DNA of 46,096 nucleotides from an uncultured Bacillota bacterium (GCA_947426945.1 CANEFX010000022.1:1-46096), one strand, 5' to 3'; counted from the stretch's first letter, positions 24,683-33,075 are shown. The notes: generated from the letters alone by a model not told the origin. Program-made: numbers and translations.

Positions 24683-24710
24683 AACGCGCTCCTTTGACTT
24701 CAAGTAATGA

Positions 24711-24727
24711 ATGTGGCTATGCCACAT
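24711..24727 (-). other. 5' hairpin in the collagen-like gene leader
   Basis: A perfect 7-bp stem (ATGTGGC / GCCACAT) with a 3-nt loop lies in the leader, close to the predicted start point. 5'-terminal hairpins can protect mRNA; an operator is the alternative. Confidence 0.5.
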
Positions 24728-24729
24728 AC

Positions 24730-24758
24730 CATACTATGACTGCCGTTCCCTTTGGTGC
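24730..24758 (-). promoter_or_regulatory. Candidate sigma-K-like promoter of the collagen-like gene
   Basis: Minus-strand CATAGTATG (24730-24738) differs by one base from the sigma-K -10 pattern CATA-N3-TA. GCACC (24754-24758) puts an AC 16 bp upstream, as expected for the -35. No convincing sigma-A promoter is present. Mother-cell expression is inferred from this. Confidence 0.35.
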
Positions 24759-24765
24759 GCGGGGG

Positions 24766-24794
24766 TTTACAGACCGGCTGGTTTCCCTTATAAT
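24766..24794 (+). promoter_or_regulatory. Sigma-A promoter of the 86-residue protein gene
   Basis: -35 TTTACA (24766-24771), a 17-bp spacer and -10 TATAAT (24789-24794). The start near 24801 is just ahead of AAAGGAGG, so translation must begin downstream. Confidence 0.85.
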
Positions 24795-24816
24795 GGAGGC
24801 AAAGGAGGCGTCCCTA

Positions 24817-25077
24817 TTGAATACCATCGAAATTCCCACCTTGCTCTTCTGGGAGAACGGCAACAGCTGGTACGGCAGCCTGGGCAGCGCTCGGTTTTTT
24901 ATCCGGCCTGAGACCTCTGAGAAAGAAGAAAAACGGCTTGTCGTCCGGCTGTGGAAGGGTCCGCTGGCCATGGATCTGAGCGAAATCATTGCCACAGCCG
25001 GCTTTCCTGTAACAGAGGAGGGCCTGGCCCAGGCCGCCGCCTGGCTGGAGGAGCGGGCTGCAGTGATGAACAGATAA
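24817..25077 (+). CDS. Conserved-looking 86-residue protein, unknown function
   Basis: The start is TTG 24817, 8 nt after AAAGGAGG. The frame extends further upstream, but a clear promoter lies within that extension, so the longer form cannot be made from it. The product is soluble and mixed alpha/beta: IPTLLFWENGNSWYGSLGSARFFI, a basic-acidic turn (TSEKEEKRLVV) and a helical C-terminus (TEEGLAQAAAWLEERA). No cofactor motif or membrane segment is visible. It is divergent from the collagen-like gene and separated from the antiporter gene by a strong terminator. I do not recognise the family. Confidence 0.75.
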   Translation: MNTIEIPTLLFWENGNSWYGSLGSARFFIRPETSEKEEKRLVVRLWKGPLAMDLSEIIATAGFPVTEEGLAQAAAWLEERAAVMNR

Positions 25078-25114
25078 AAAATTCCCATCCGTCCCGAGAC
25101 GGATGGGAATTTTT
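25076..25114. terminator. Strong bidirectional terminator
   Basis: A perfect 16-bp stem (25078-25093 with 25098-25113) with a 4-nt loop. A-runs and T-runs at the stem ends serve as U-tracts on both strands. It begins at the stop codon of the 86-residue gene and touches the antiporter stop. Confidence 0.95.
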
Positions 25115-26292
25115 CAGGCCAGCTCCGGCCCCTTTGTAATCGCCATTTTCAGCAGCACCGGCGTAAGCAGGGCCGAGGCAATCACCGCCAGAACGATGGC
25201 CGGCAGAATGGCCGGGTCGATCATCCCGGCGTTGATGCCCCGCTGGGCCACCATCAGGGCTACCTCGCTCCGGGCCACCATTCCGATGCCCACCACCAGA
25301 GACTGGTGGCGGCTCATACGGCAGGCCAGGCCGCCCAATCCACAGCCAACCACCTTGGACAGCACGGCGGCCAGCACCAGCAGCAGTGCAAAAGCCAGAA
25401 TGCCGGAGTTCATCTCCCGCAGATTGGTTTTCATACCGACACCGGCGAAGAACACAGGGGTAAACACCATGTAAGAGGTAACAGTAAACTTCTTGGCCAC
25501 AAACTTCCGGGCCTTTGTCACATTGCACAGGATCAGTCCGGCGAAGTAGGCTCCGGTAATATCGGCCACGCCAAACCACGCCTCGGCGCAGTAGGCCATC
25601 AGCAGGCAGAAGGCCAAGGCCCACACCGCCACCCGGCGGCTGTGCCAGTGCTCCTCGGCCACGTAGGTAAAAATTCTGCGGACCACCAGGCCTACCGCCA
25701 GCACAAAGCCGAAAAACAGGATGATCCGGACTAGCACCTTCACCGGATTGGAATCTCCGGAGCTGAAAGCGCTGAGGATAGACAGCACCACAATGCCGAT
25801 GATGTCATCGATGAGAGCGGCGCTGAGCAGTGTGGTCCCCGTCCGGGTTTTCAGCTTGCCCATCTCATTCAGGGTCTCCACCGTAATGGACACGGAAGTG
25901 GCGGAAAACACTGAACCCATAAAAGCGGATCTGAGCAGATTATAGGGGGTGAACACCCCGCCGCAGAAGAAAGCGAAGTACAGCCCGCCGCACAGCAGCA
26001 GGGGCACGAATACCCCCAGCACCGCAATGACGCCGGCCTGTACACCGGTCTCCTTCAGCTCCTGCATGTCGGTGTCAATGCCGGCGGTGAACATAAGCAT
26101 AATCACGCCGATCTCTGCCGCTTTCACCAGAAAATCGGTACTCTCCAGCACGCCGAAGCCGCTGGGACCCATAACGATGCCCGCCAGCAGCGCTCCAACC
26201 ACCTGGGGCAGGTGGACGTGCTCGGTGGCCAGTCCGAACACCTTGGTAGACAGCAGGACGATGGCCAGCAGCAGTAAGTAGGTATAATCCAT
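25114..26292 (-). CDS. CPA2-family cation:proton antiporter (Kef/NapA-like)
   Basis: A 392-residue membrane protein with about 12-13 spans that exchanges Na+ or K+ for protons. The family core is visible: HLPQVVGALLAGIVMGPSGFG near residue 30, MLMFTAGIDTDM, SATSVSITVETL, the ion-binding ALIDDIIGIVVLS with paired Asp, and the C-terminal GMVARSEVALMVAQRG. There is no C-terminal TrkA/RCK domain, which sets it apart from full KefB/C proteins. ATG 26292 follows GGGAGG at 8 nt. Ion preference (Na+ or K+) cannot be decided from the sequence. Confidence 0.93.
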   Translation of the reverse strand: MDYTYLLLLAIVLLSTKVFGLATEHVHLPQVVGALLAGIVMGPSGFGVLESTDFLVKAAEIGVIMLMFTAGIDTDMQELKETGVQAGVIAVLGVFVPLLLCGGLYFAFFCGGVFTPYNLLRSAFMGSVFSATSVSITVETLNEMGKLKTRTGTTLLSAALIDDIIGIVVLSILSAFSSGDSNPVKVLVRIILFFGFVLAVGLVVRRIFTYVAEEHWHSRRVAVWALAFCLLMAYCAEAWFGVADITGAYFAGLILCNVTKARKFVAKKFTVTSYMVFTPVFFAGVGMKTNLREMNSGILAFALLLVLAAVLSKVVGCGLGGLACRMSRHQSLVVGIGMVARSEVALMVAQRGINAGMIDPAILPAIVLAVIASALLTPVLLKMAITKGPELA

Positions 26293-26310
26293 TTCTCTTC
26301 CTCCCAATCA

Positions 26311-26331
26311 GAAAACCCGGCTTCTTCCGGG
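26311..26331 (-). other. Small hairpin with T-run in the antiporter leader
   Basis: A 5-bp stem CCCGG / CCGGG with a 6-nt loop is followed on the minus strand by TTTTC, 20 bp before the start. It could act as a leader attenuator, but the stem is short. Confidence 0.3.
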
Positions 26332-26340
26332 CGTCCCTGT

Positions 26341-26369
26341 ATTATACGCACCGGGATTTGGGAAGTCAA
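26341..26369 (-). promoter_or_regulatory. Sigma-A promoter of the antiporter gene
   Basis: -35 TTGACT (26364-26369), a 17-bp spacer and -10 TATAAT (26341-26346). Confidence 0.85.
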
Positions 26370-26383
26370 TGGTCAAAATGGCG

Positions 26384-26430
26384 AGAAAAGCCCCGGCTCT
26401 CCCCTCTCACTTTGGAGGGAAAGCCGGGGC
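26384..26430 (-). terminator. Terminator of the MBOAT-SGNH operon
   Basis: A 9-bp GC-rich outer stem (26390-26398 with 26422-26430) with further pairing inside is followed on the minus strand by TTTTCTCG. It lies just past the SGNH gene stop. Confidence 0.88.
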
Positions 26431-26435
26431 CCGCC

Positions 26436-27485
26436 CTATCCGTCCATATCGGAGGCGTACCCCTCCATTTCTTCCAGATAGGCAGTCAGATCCGCCGTCC
26501 ACACCGGGTCCTCCCGGTCCGTCCTCAGTTCCGGCCAGTCCTGGGTCAGCACCCTGGAAAAGAACCGGGTAAAGCGGGAGGCGCCAAAGACGTCCAGGTG
26601 GTGCTCATCGTGGAACAGGTCCTCGCTCAGGCCGATATCCTCATAGTCCCTGTTGAAGTCGCGAAAGGGCACGCCCAGCCGCTGTGCGGTGTCCTCCACC
26701 GTGTTGAGCATAGCCTTCTCTTCCGGCTCCAGGTTGGAGGGGCTCTTCACCAGCCACAGGGCCGCCCCCTCCTCCCGGCACAGCCGGACAATTTCCTCCA
26801 GCCAGTACTGGTTCTTCTCCAGCAACGCCGTCCGGCCGGTCACCCCCTCCGTATCGGGACGGGGCCTGGGGATCTCCTCAGGAGCGAGCATCACATAGCC
26901 CTTATAGGGGTCCCGGGCCTGATCCCGGCGGAAGGTGAAGTCCCAGCGGTGCAGGTCGTCCCAGCGGTCGTGGTACATGATAAAGTTGAACAGCAGGGCC
27001 GCCCGGCCCTCCAGGTCGGGGGCGGACCGGAGAGCCAGCTCCACCTTGTTCCAGGACAGGGGGATGTCGTCCATATAGGTGTAGGTGACGCCGATATTGT
27101 CCTTTCCAAGATAGTACTCCTGGTCCCCAAAGGCCATGCGGCATTCCACCACAATGAGAGAGGGGGACTGGGTTTTGAGCGCCTCCTGAATGTAGGTATA
27201 GGTGGCCCACAGAGGCTGCTGCTGGGTGGCAAAGACGTAGCTCTTTACCCCCGTCTCCTCCCACAGCTCCAGGGGGCTGAACGCGGCATAGGCGTGACTG
27301 GAGCCGAAAAACATCACCTCAAACTGGTCCCGCTCCTCGTTGTAAAACCCGCTGATCTTGGTGGTGGTGTTCCAGGGCAGGGCCAGGGACTTCAGGGCCA
27401 TCAGCCGGCTCAGGGGTATCAGGATCATGGCAAGCAGCGCCAGCAGCGCCAGACCGGAGGCAAAAAAGCGAACATTTTTCCTCAT
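26436..27485 (-). CDS. SGNH/AlgX-like membrane-anchored acyltransferase partner
   Basis: A 349-residue protein with one N-terminal membrane anchor (RFFASGLALLALLAMILIPL) and an extracellular domain. Family-type motifs are EVMFFGSSHAYAAFSPLELWEETG (Gly-Ser-Ser-His, the SGNH block I), IVVECRMAFG and, near the C-terminus, LFHDEHHLDVFGASRFTRFF carrying the Asp-x-x-His pair. The Ser and the Asp/His pair make up the expected catalytic triad. Together with MBOAT it probably O-acylates a surface polysaccharide or peptidoglycan. ATG 27485 uses the GAGG that overlaps the MBOAT stop; coupling is likely. Confidence 0.85.
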   Translation of the reverse strand: MRKNVRFFASGLALLALLAMILIPLSRLMALKSLALPWNTTTKISGFYNEERDQFEVMFFGSSHAYAAFSPLELWEETGVKSYVFATQQQPLWATYTYIQEALKTQSPSLIVVECRMAFGDQEYYLGKDNIGVTYTYMDDIPLSWNKVELALRSAPDLEGRAALLFNFIMYHDRWDDLHRWDFTFRRDQARDPYKGYVMLAPEEIPRPRPDTEGVTGRTALLEKNQYWLEEIVRLCREEGAALWLVKSPSNLEPEEKAMLNTVEDTAQRLGVPFRDFNRDYEDIGLSEDLFHDEHHLDVFGASRFTRFFSRVLTQDWPELRTDREDPVWTADLTAYLEEMEGYASDMDG

Positions 27486-27496
27486 TGCAAAGTACC

Positions 27497-28987
27497 TCAA
27501 AATTGGAAGTAGGCGAAAGCTCTCGCGTCATACCCCGGGCCGTAGATGCCGAAGATCAGCACCGTCAGTATCCCGGCCAGATAAATCGCCCACCGCACCG
27601 GCAGCGTCCGGCGGGTGATATAGGGCCGCAGGGAGCCGCAGCGCTCCTGGAGCAGGTCGGCGCACAGCAGCACGGCAATCCCTGCCAGGGCCGCCAGCAA
27701 ATTGAGTTTGTCCAGCTTCAGCGCAAATATCTGCCCCATCAGCACAAAGGGGTGGGGCTGGGTAAGCATATGAATCAGCATCTGTCGGGCGGCGGAAAAG
27801 GAGGGGGCCCGGAAAAACAGCCACGCGAAGTCCACCAGGCAGAAGGTAAACGCCGTCCTGACGAAACGCCAGAAAGGGTGTTCCCGATTGATGCGCAGAG
27901 CCCGGCAGGCCCGCTCCCGTACGGGAATCAGCATCTCGCCCGCCACCTGATAGGCCCCGTTGAGCCCGCCCCACACCACAAAGCTCCAGTTGGCACCGTG
28001 CCACAGGCCGCTGGCCAGAAAGGTGATCATGGTATTCAGGTATTTGCGCGCCTTTCCTCTCCGGTTTCCTCCCAAGGGGATGTACAGATAATCCCGGAAC
28101 CAGGTGGACAGAGAAATGTGCCACCGCCGCCAAAATTCCGCCGCTGATTTTGCCAGATAGGGCCGGCGGAAGTTCTCCATCAGGGTAAAGCCCATCACCT
28201 GGGCCGCGCCGATAGCGATATGGGAATATCCGGAAAAGTCACAGTAGATCTGAAAGGCAAAAAACACGGTGGCCAGGGCCACGGCCGCCCCGGGCAGGTC
28301 CGCGTAATTGTCATAGACATAATCCACCAGGATAGCCAGCCGGTCAGCCACCACAATTTTTTCAAACATCCCCCACAGCATCAGCAGCAGCCCATTTCGC
28401 ACCCGGTCCGGGTCAAAGCCGGGGCAGTCATACAACTGCCCCAGCAGATTTTTCGACCGCTCAATGGGTCCGGCCACCAGCTGAGGAAAGAAGGAGACGA
28501 ACAGGGCGTACCGGAAGGGGTTCCGCTCCGGCTCCACCTCCCCCCGGTAGACGTCCACAGTGTAGGACAGGGCCTGAAAGGTGTAAAAGGAGATACCCAC
28601 CGGGAGCACCACGTCAAAGGCGGGCCGTTTGAAAGCGATCCCTGCCATCGAGAAAACGGCGGACAGGTTATCCAGGAAAAAATTGAAGTATTTGAAGAAA
28701 AAGAGGATTAACAAATTGACTGCAAAGCTGAGAAACACCCACAGCCTCTTCCGCCGTAACCGGCGCTTTTCGTTGGGGAGGGCCGCCGCCCGGTGGATCA
28801 GCAGACCGCCGGCATAGGTCGTCAGGGTGGACATGACGATAAGCAGGGCGTATTTGACGTTCCAGCACATATAAAAGTAATAACTGGCCGCCAGCAGCCA
28901 CACCCACCGCGCCCGGCGGGGCAGCAGGAAATAGGCTGCCGTCACCAGGGGAAAAAACAGCAGAAAGTCGATGGAATTGAACAGCAT
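27497..28987 (-). CDS. MBOAT-family O-acyltransferase (AlgI/PatA-like)
   Basis: A 496-residue polytopic membrane protein that passes acetyl groups across the membrane to an extracytoplasmic acyltransferase. It shows the MBOAT/AlgI signature: FFPLVTAAYFLLPRRAR at the N-terminus, LPVGISFYTFQALSYTVDVYRGE, FPQLVAGPIERS, WRRWHISLSTWFRDYLYIPLGGNRRG and the catalytic His in MITFLASGLWHGANW near residue 320. ATG 28987 follows GGAGGAG. It overlaps the ribosome site of the downstream SGNH gene, giving a two-gene operon. The polymer modified is unknown. Confidence 0.93.
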   Translation of the reverse strand: MLFNSIDFLLFFPLVTAAYFLLPRRARWVWLLAASYYFYMCWNVKYALLIVMSTLTTYAGGLLIHRAAALPNEKRRLRRKRLWVFLSFAVNLLILFFFKYFNFFLDNLSAVFSMAGIAFKRPAFDVVLPVGISFYTFQALSYTVDVYRGEVEPERNPFRYALFVSFFPQLVAGPIERSKNLLGQLYDCPGFDPDRVRNGLLLMLWGMFEKIVVADRLAILVDYVYDNYADLPGAAVALATVFFAFQIYCDFSGYSHIAIGAAQVMGFTLMENFRRPYLAKSAAEFWRRWHISLSTWFRDYLYIPLGGNRRGKARKYLNTMITFLASGLWHGANWSFVVWGGLNGAYQVAGEMLIPVRERACRALRINREHPFWRFVRTAFTFCLVDFAWLFFRAPSFSAARQMLIHMLTQPHPFVLMGQIFALKLDKLNLLAALAGIAVLLCADLLQERCGSLRPYITRRTLPVRWAIYLAGILTVLIFGIYGPGYDARAFAYFQF

Positions 28988-29020
28988 ATGCTCCTCCAAG
29001 GATTGGAATGATTTTAAATC

Positions 29021-29029
29021 AGTATAGCA
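29021..29029 (-). promoter_or_regulatory. Extended -10 promoter of the MBOAT operon
   Basis: Minus-strand TG-C TATACT (29021-29029), about 33 bp before the ATG. The -35 is only TTTTCT. Confidence 0.55.
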
Positions 29030-29080
29030 CAGACGCCGCAGGAAGAAAAGACAAGTTTTTAACACTTCCCTCTGTTTTTC

Positions 29081-29109
29081 TTGCCCAACGGAGCAAAAGC
29101 TGGTATACT
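29081..29109 (+). promoter_or_regulatory. Promoter of polA
   Basis: -35 TTGCCC (29081-29086), a 17-bp spacer ending in TGG (extended -10) and -10 TATACT (29104-29109), 40 bp before the ATG. Confidence 0.75.
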
Positions 29110-29149
29110 ATAGCATTGAAATTCTGTAACGGCCGGGGAGGCTTCTGTC

Positions 29150-31840
29150 ATGAAAAAACTGATGGTCCTGGACGGCAATTCCATTGTCAACCGGGCTTAC
29201 TACGGGGTAAGCCAGAACCTGACCACCCGGGAAGGCCAGCCTACCAACGCGATTTTCGGCTTTCTGAACATTTTAAATAAGCTGCTGGACGAGGTCGCCC
29301 CCAACGCATTGTGCGTCACCTTCGACCGCGCCGCCCCCACCTTCCGGCACCTGGCCTATGACCAGTACAAGGCCAACCGCAAGGGGATGCCCGAGGAGCT
29401 GGCCAGTCAGATGCCCATTTTAAAGGACGTGCTCTCCGCCCTCCACGTCCCCATGTACGAGCTGGACGGCTGGGAGGCCGACGACCTTCTTGGCACCATC
29501 GCCCGGCTGGATCAGGAGGCGGGATGGGAGACCATCGTCGTCACCGGGGACAAAGACGCCCTCCAGCTGGTGACCGGGGCCACCACCGTAAAGCTGGTAT
29601 CCACCCGCATGGGGCGTACCACCACCCGGGACGTGACTCCGGACAGCTTCCGGGAAGAGTACGGCTTTGATCCCATCAACATCATCGACCTGAAGGCCCT
29701 CATGGGGGACTCCTCCGACAACTACCCCGGCGTGAAGGGGGTGGGGGAAAAGACCGCCATGTCCCTGATCCGTCTGTATCACACCATGGCCCACCTCTAT
29801 GACCACATGCCCGATCTCTGTTCCGCGCCGGACACTCCCGCCAAACCCAGCCTGGTAAAAAAGCTGGAGGAGGGCCGGGAGAGCGCCCTGCTGTCCTACG
29901 ACCTGGCTGCCATCCGCACCGACGCCCCCATTGACTTCAGGCCGGAGGACAACCTCCTTCAAAAACCGGACAACAGCCGGCTCTACCAGCTCTTTCTGGA
30001 CCTGGAGTTCTCCAAGCTCATCGACAAATACGGCCTTACCGCCCCCCAGGGGGAGGGGGAAATCCAGACGGAGCCTGTCTTTGAAGGTGTCTGCACCAGT
30101 GAGACCGTGGAAAACCGGACACGGATGGAGCAGCTGCTCAAGCTGTGGCGGGCAGCAGACTGTGTGAATGTGCTGGCCCTGCCCGGGCTTGACGTGGTGT
30201 GCGTGGAGTGGCAGGAGGACGAGAAAACTGGCCGCGCCGCCCTGTTTTTTGCGGACAAGCTGGACTGCCATAATAACTTTCTCCGGAGCTTTTTCTCCGA
30301 CCCCGCCATCAAAAAAGTGGTACACGGACTGAAAAATCTTTGCCGCACTCTCCTGGAGGAGGGGATCGCCCCTGACGGCTTTATCTTCGACACCGAGGTG
30401 GCCGCCTATCTCCTGGCGCCCACCGACGGCAGCTATGAGCTGGAAAAGCTGGTGCTCACCTACTTCAACCGGCAGGCGGACAAGGCCGAAACCTATCTGA
30501 GCGACGGGGCCTTCGGCCCTCTGGCCGATCCCGCCGCCCCTGCGGCCGCCCTCATGTCCCACTGCGCCTGGATCGGCGCGCTGCGGGAGGCCTTGGAAAA
30601 GCGGCTCCGGGAGCTGGGCCTGTGGGAACTCTACGAAACCGTGGACCTTCCCCTCTGCCCCGTTCTGGCCGAGATGGAGACCGAGGGCTTTCTTATCGAC
30701 CGGGGAGCCCTGGCGGCGTTTGGCGATATGCTGTCAGAGCGCATCGACACAGTCCAAAAGACCATTTACGCCCTGGCAGAAGAGGACGGCTTCAACATTA
30801 ACTCCACCCATCAGCTGGGCCATATTTTGTTTGAAAAACTGGGCCTGCCCCCGGTGAAAAGGACCAAAACCGGATATTCCACCAACGCCGATGTGCTGGA
30901 CAAACTCCGGGGCCGGCATCCCATCATCGACAGCATTCTGGAGTACCGCCAGCTGACCAAGCTGAAATCCACCTATGTGGACGGTCTGGGCAAGGTGATC
31001 GGGCCGGACGGGCGAATCCACACCTCCTTCCAGAACACCGTCACCGCCACCGGGCGGCTGAGCTCCACCGAGCCCAATTTGCAGAATATCCCCGTCCGCA
31101 CTGAGCTGGGGGCGGAACTGCGGAAGATGTTCGCCGCACCGGCGGAAAAGGTGCTGGTGGACGCGGACTACTCCCAAATCGAACTGCGGTTGCTGGCCCA
31201 TATGGCCGGGGATCAGGCCATGATCGACGGCTTTAAAAGCGGCGAGGATATCCACACCATCACCGCCTCCCAGGTGTTTAACGTACCCGTGGAGGAGGTG
31301 GCGCCCCAGATGCGGAGGAGTGCGAAGGCTGTCAATTTCGGCATTGTGTACGGTATTTCCCCCTTCTCCCTGTCCCAGGACATCGGGGTGTCCGTCCAGG
31401 AGGCCAAGGAGTATATGGAGCGCTATTTTGCCCACTATTCCGGGGTGCGCGCCTATATGGACGGTGTGGTGGAGCAGGCCAGGCAGACCGGGTATGTGTC
31501 CACCTTATGGGGACGGAGGCGGTGGATCCCCGAGCTTAAATCCTCCAACTTTAACACCCGGTCCTTCGGAGAGCGTGTGGCCCTTAACGCCCCCATTCAG
31601 GGCACCGCCGCCGATATTATTAAATTGGCTATGATCCGGGTGAGAAACCGGCTGAAATCCGAACATTTTGAGGGAAAACTGGTTCTTCAGGTCCACGACG
31701 AACTGATCGTGGAGTGTCCCGAATCTGAGGCAGAGGCAGTGTGCAGGCTAGTGGAAGAGGAGATGGAAGGGGTGGCCGCCTTGAGCGTCCCTCTGCTGGC
31801 CGAGACTCACGCCGGAAAGACCTGGGCGGAGGCTCACTGA
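29150..31840 (+). CDS. polA: DNA polymerase I (proofreading site apparently lost)
   Basis: Acts in Okazaki-fragment processing and excision repair. The 896-residue protein has a 5'-3' exonuclease domain (residues ~1-290: FDRAAPTFRHLAYDQYKANR, ELDGWEADDLLGT, VVTGDKDALQLV, DLKALMGDSSDNYPGVKGVG). A middle exonuclease-like domain (~320-490) follows. The polymerase domain has motif A (DADYSQIELRLLAHMAGD), motif B (RRSAKAVNFGIVYG) and motif C (QVHDELIVE). In the middle domain the D-x-E metal motif and the later catalytic Asp are not evident, as in many Gram-positive Pol I enzymes. ATG 29150 follows GGGGAGG. Confidence 0.97.
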   Translation: MKKLMVLDGNSIVNRAYYGVSQNLTTREGQPTNAIFGFLNILNKLLDEVAPNALCVTFDRAAPTFRHLAYDQYKANRKGMPEELASQMPILKDVLSALHVPMYELDGWEADDLLGTIARLDQEAGWETIVVTGDKDALQLVTGATTVKLVSTRMGRTTTRDVTPDSFREEYGFDPINIIDLKALMGDSSDNYPGVKGVGEKTAMSLIRLYHTMAHLYDHMPDLCSAPDTPAKPSLVKKLEEGRESALLSYDLAAIRTDAPIDFRPEDNLLQKPDNSRLYQLFLDLEFSKLIDKYGLTAPQGEGEIQTEPVFEGVCTSETVENRTRMEQLLKLWRAADCVNVLALPGLDVVCVEWQEDEKTGRAALFFADKLDCHNNFLRSFFSDPAIKKVVHGLKNLCRTLLEEGIAPDGFIFDTEVAAYLLAPTDGSYELEKLVLTYFNRQADKAETYLSDGAFGPLADPAAPAAALMSHCAWIGALREALEKRLRELGLWELYETVDLPLCPVLAEMETEGFLIDRGALAAFGDMLSERIDTVQKTIYALAEEDGFNINSTHQLGHILFEKLGLPPVKRTKTGYSTNADVLDKLRGRHPIIDSILEYRQLTKLKSTYVDGLGKVIGPDGRIHTSFQNTVTATGRLSSTEPNLQNIPVRTELGAELRKMFAAPAEKVLVDADYSQIELRLLAHMAGDQAMIDGFKSGEDIHTITASQVFNVPVEEVAPQMRRSAKAVNFGIVYGISPFSLSQDIGVSVQEAKEYMERYFAHYSGVRAYMDGVVEQARQTGYVSTLWGRRRWIPELKSSNFNTRSFGERVALNAPIQGTAADIIKLAMIRVRNRLKSEHFEGKLVLQVHDELIVECPESEAEAVCRLVEEEMEGVAALSVPLLAETHAGKTWAEAH

Positions 31841-31952
31841 CCCCATCCTGCCGCAGGCGAAAAGCCTTCTTTGGCAAAGGAACCTTGCCCCTGCGGGGGA
31901 TGAGAGATTTTGACCGCCTATCCGCCAAAACTGACCGACCGTCCCAAAGCGG

Positions 31953-31981
31953 TTGCGGGGACAGTTCTCCTCTGATACACT
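31953..31981 (+). promoter_or_regulatory. Candidate promoter of the 32046-33749 cassette
   Basis: -35 TTGCGG (31953-31958), a 17-bp spacer and -10 TACACT (31976-31981). Only a moderate match. Confidence 0.4.
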
Positions 31982-32000
31982 GAGGATGACCCGATGGGAG

Positions 32001-32018
32001 CGGGCCGCCGAGGGCGGC
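32001..32018. repeat. 18-bp repeat, copy A
   Basis: Identical to 33781-33798; itself a GGGCCGCC/GGCGGC-type hairpin. Followed by GGCCCCTACA, which matches the inverse of the TGTAGGGGC that opens copy B's element. Confidence 0.8.
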
Positions 32019-32045
32019 GGCCCCTACAGGAGAGGAGGCCATCCT

Positions 32046-32450
32046 ATGAAAAAACGCACCGATAAAATTTTGCTGGCAATATTCCTGCTGTCCCTGGTCT
32101 TTTACGTGTTCCTTCTCCCACGCTACCTTGAGATAATTTCCTTCAGCGGTCCGGCGTGGATGTTCCCCATTCTCAGTCGGCTGTCGCTGACCTTTCACGC
32201 AGTCCCGGCGTTCTGTCTCCAGCTTCTGATGTGCCGGAAAACGCGGCGCCGGGTGGCCGCAGCGCCGGCGATCATTATCATAGGCGCGGCGCTGTGGTTC
32301 GCCTACGGCTTCTTCACTGCCACCGGCTGGGACACCCTGGGCTGGGGCATCCTTCTGTTCCTGACCGCCGCCCCCGCTGTCGGCTGTGCCCTGGCCTGGG
32401 CGGCCTATGGACTGCATCGGGCTTACAAGCGGGGTGGCATCCGTGGATAA
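32046..32450 (+). CDS. Four-span membrane protein, unknown function
   Basis: A 134-residue protein with four hydrophobic segments: residues ~8-27 (ILLAIFLLSLVFYVFLLP), ~38-62, ~73-92 (AAAPAIIIIGAALWFAYGFF) and ~98-122 (GWGILLFLTAAPAVGCALAWAA). The loops are basic and the C-terminus is short. ATG 32046 has GAGGAGG at 7 nt; the in-frame start at 31953 has none. Its last codons overlap the start of the next gene. No family recognised. It opens a three-gene cassette with a papain-like hydrolase and a CPBP protease. Confidence 0.78.
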   Translation: MKKRTDKILLAIFLLSLVFYVFLLPRYLEIISFSGPAWMFPILSRLSLTFHAVPAFCLQLLMCRKTRRRVAAAPAIIIIGAALWFAYGFFTATGWDTLGWGILLFLTAAPAVGCALAWAAYGLHRAYKRGGIRG

Positions 32451-33075
32451 CGCCGTCTATATCGTCTTTTCCGCCACTCCCACGGGGATGGGCTCCCTCA
32501 TCCGCAGGGCTACCCGGAACCGATACAACCACGTGTCCCTCTCCCTCAGCCGGGATATCCGAAAGATGTATGCCTTTGCCCGGCTTTACCGGACCATTCC
32601 CCTCTACGGCGGCTTTGTCGCGGAATCCATTCTGCGCTACCGGTCCTTTGCCGGGACCGTCCGGGTAAAGATCTGCCGCGTGGAGGCGCCGGAGCGGGAA
32701 CTGACCGACCTGCGCAGCCTTCTGGAGCGACTGTGGAGCGAGCGGGATGAGTATATCTACAACACCCCCGCTGCTCTGGCCTCCCTGGTTCACCTGCGGC
32801 CTGACATTCGCAAGGCCTATACCTGCGTCACCTTCGTCCAGAAGCTGCTGGCCCAGTATGGGCTGGCCGGGGTGCGGGAGTCCGACAGTCCAACCGTCCG
32901 GGCCCTGGAGGAGCGGCTGGCCCCCTATGTTATCTATGAGGGTTCAGTCCCCGCCTGCACCGGGGAGTGGGGTGAGGACACCTATCCCGCCAAGACCACC
33001 GCCAGGTACGCATTCTACACTACCGCCCGTCACTTCGGCCGGCTGGCTCTGCGGGCTTTGGGAGGAATTGCCTGA
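32443..33075 (+). CDS. Permuted papain-like (YiiX/NlpC-P60-type) hydrolase candidate
   Basis: A 210-residue protein. His in RATRNRYNHVSLSLS (near residue 30) comes before Cys in KAYTCVTFVQKLL (near residue 128). The order His then Cys is that of circularly permuted NlpC/P60-like enzymes such as YiiX. RKMYAFARLYR, GGFVAES and the YIYNTP motif recall a clostridial family of this type. GTG 32443 is chosen because it overlaps the previous stop and begins the conserved part; a GGGGTGG site is 5 nt away. The frame is open further upstream, so the start is uncertain. Substrate unknown (peptide, amide or lipid). Confidence 0.7.
   Translation: MDNAVYIVFSATPTGMGSLIRRATRNRYNHVSLSLSRDIRKMYAFARLYRTIPLYGGFVAESILRYRSFAGTVRVKICRVEAPERELTDLRSLLERLWSERDEYIYNTPAALASLVHLRPDIRKAYTCVTFVQKLLAQYGLAGVRESDSPTVRALEERLAPYVIYEGSVPACTGEWGEDTYPAKTTARYAFYTTARHFGRLALRALGGIA

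Larger units (their letters stand above)
31841..32045 (+). other. Structured spacer after polA
   Basis: No gene seen. CATCC..CCGCAGG near 31844-31857 pairs imperfectly with CCTGCGG..GGATG near 31891-31904, giving a long interrupted stem that may end polA transcription (tail ATTTT, weak). A repeat half-element lies at 32001-32030. Confidence 0.4.

Noticed and set aside
24694..24816. N-terminal extension of the 86-residue protein
   Set aside because: A TTTACA-17-TATAAT promoter lies inside it and the only ribosome site is just before TTG 24817.
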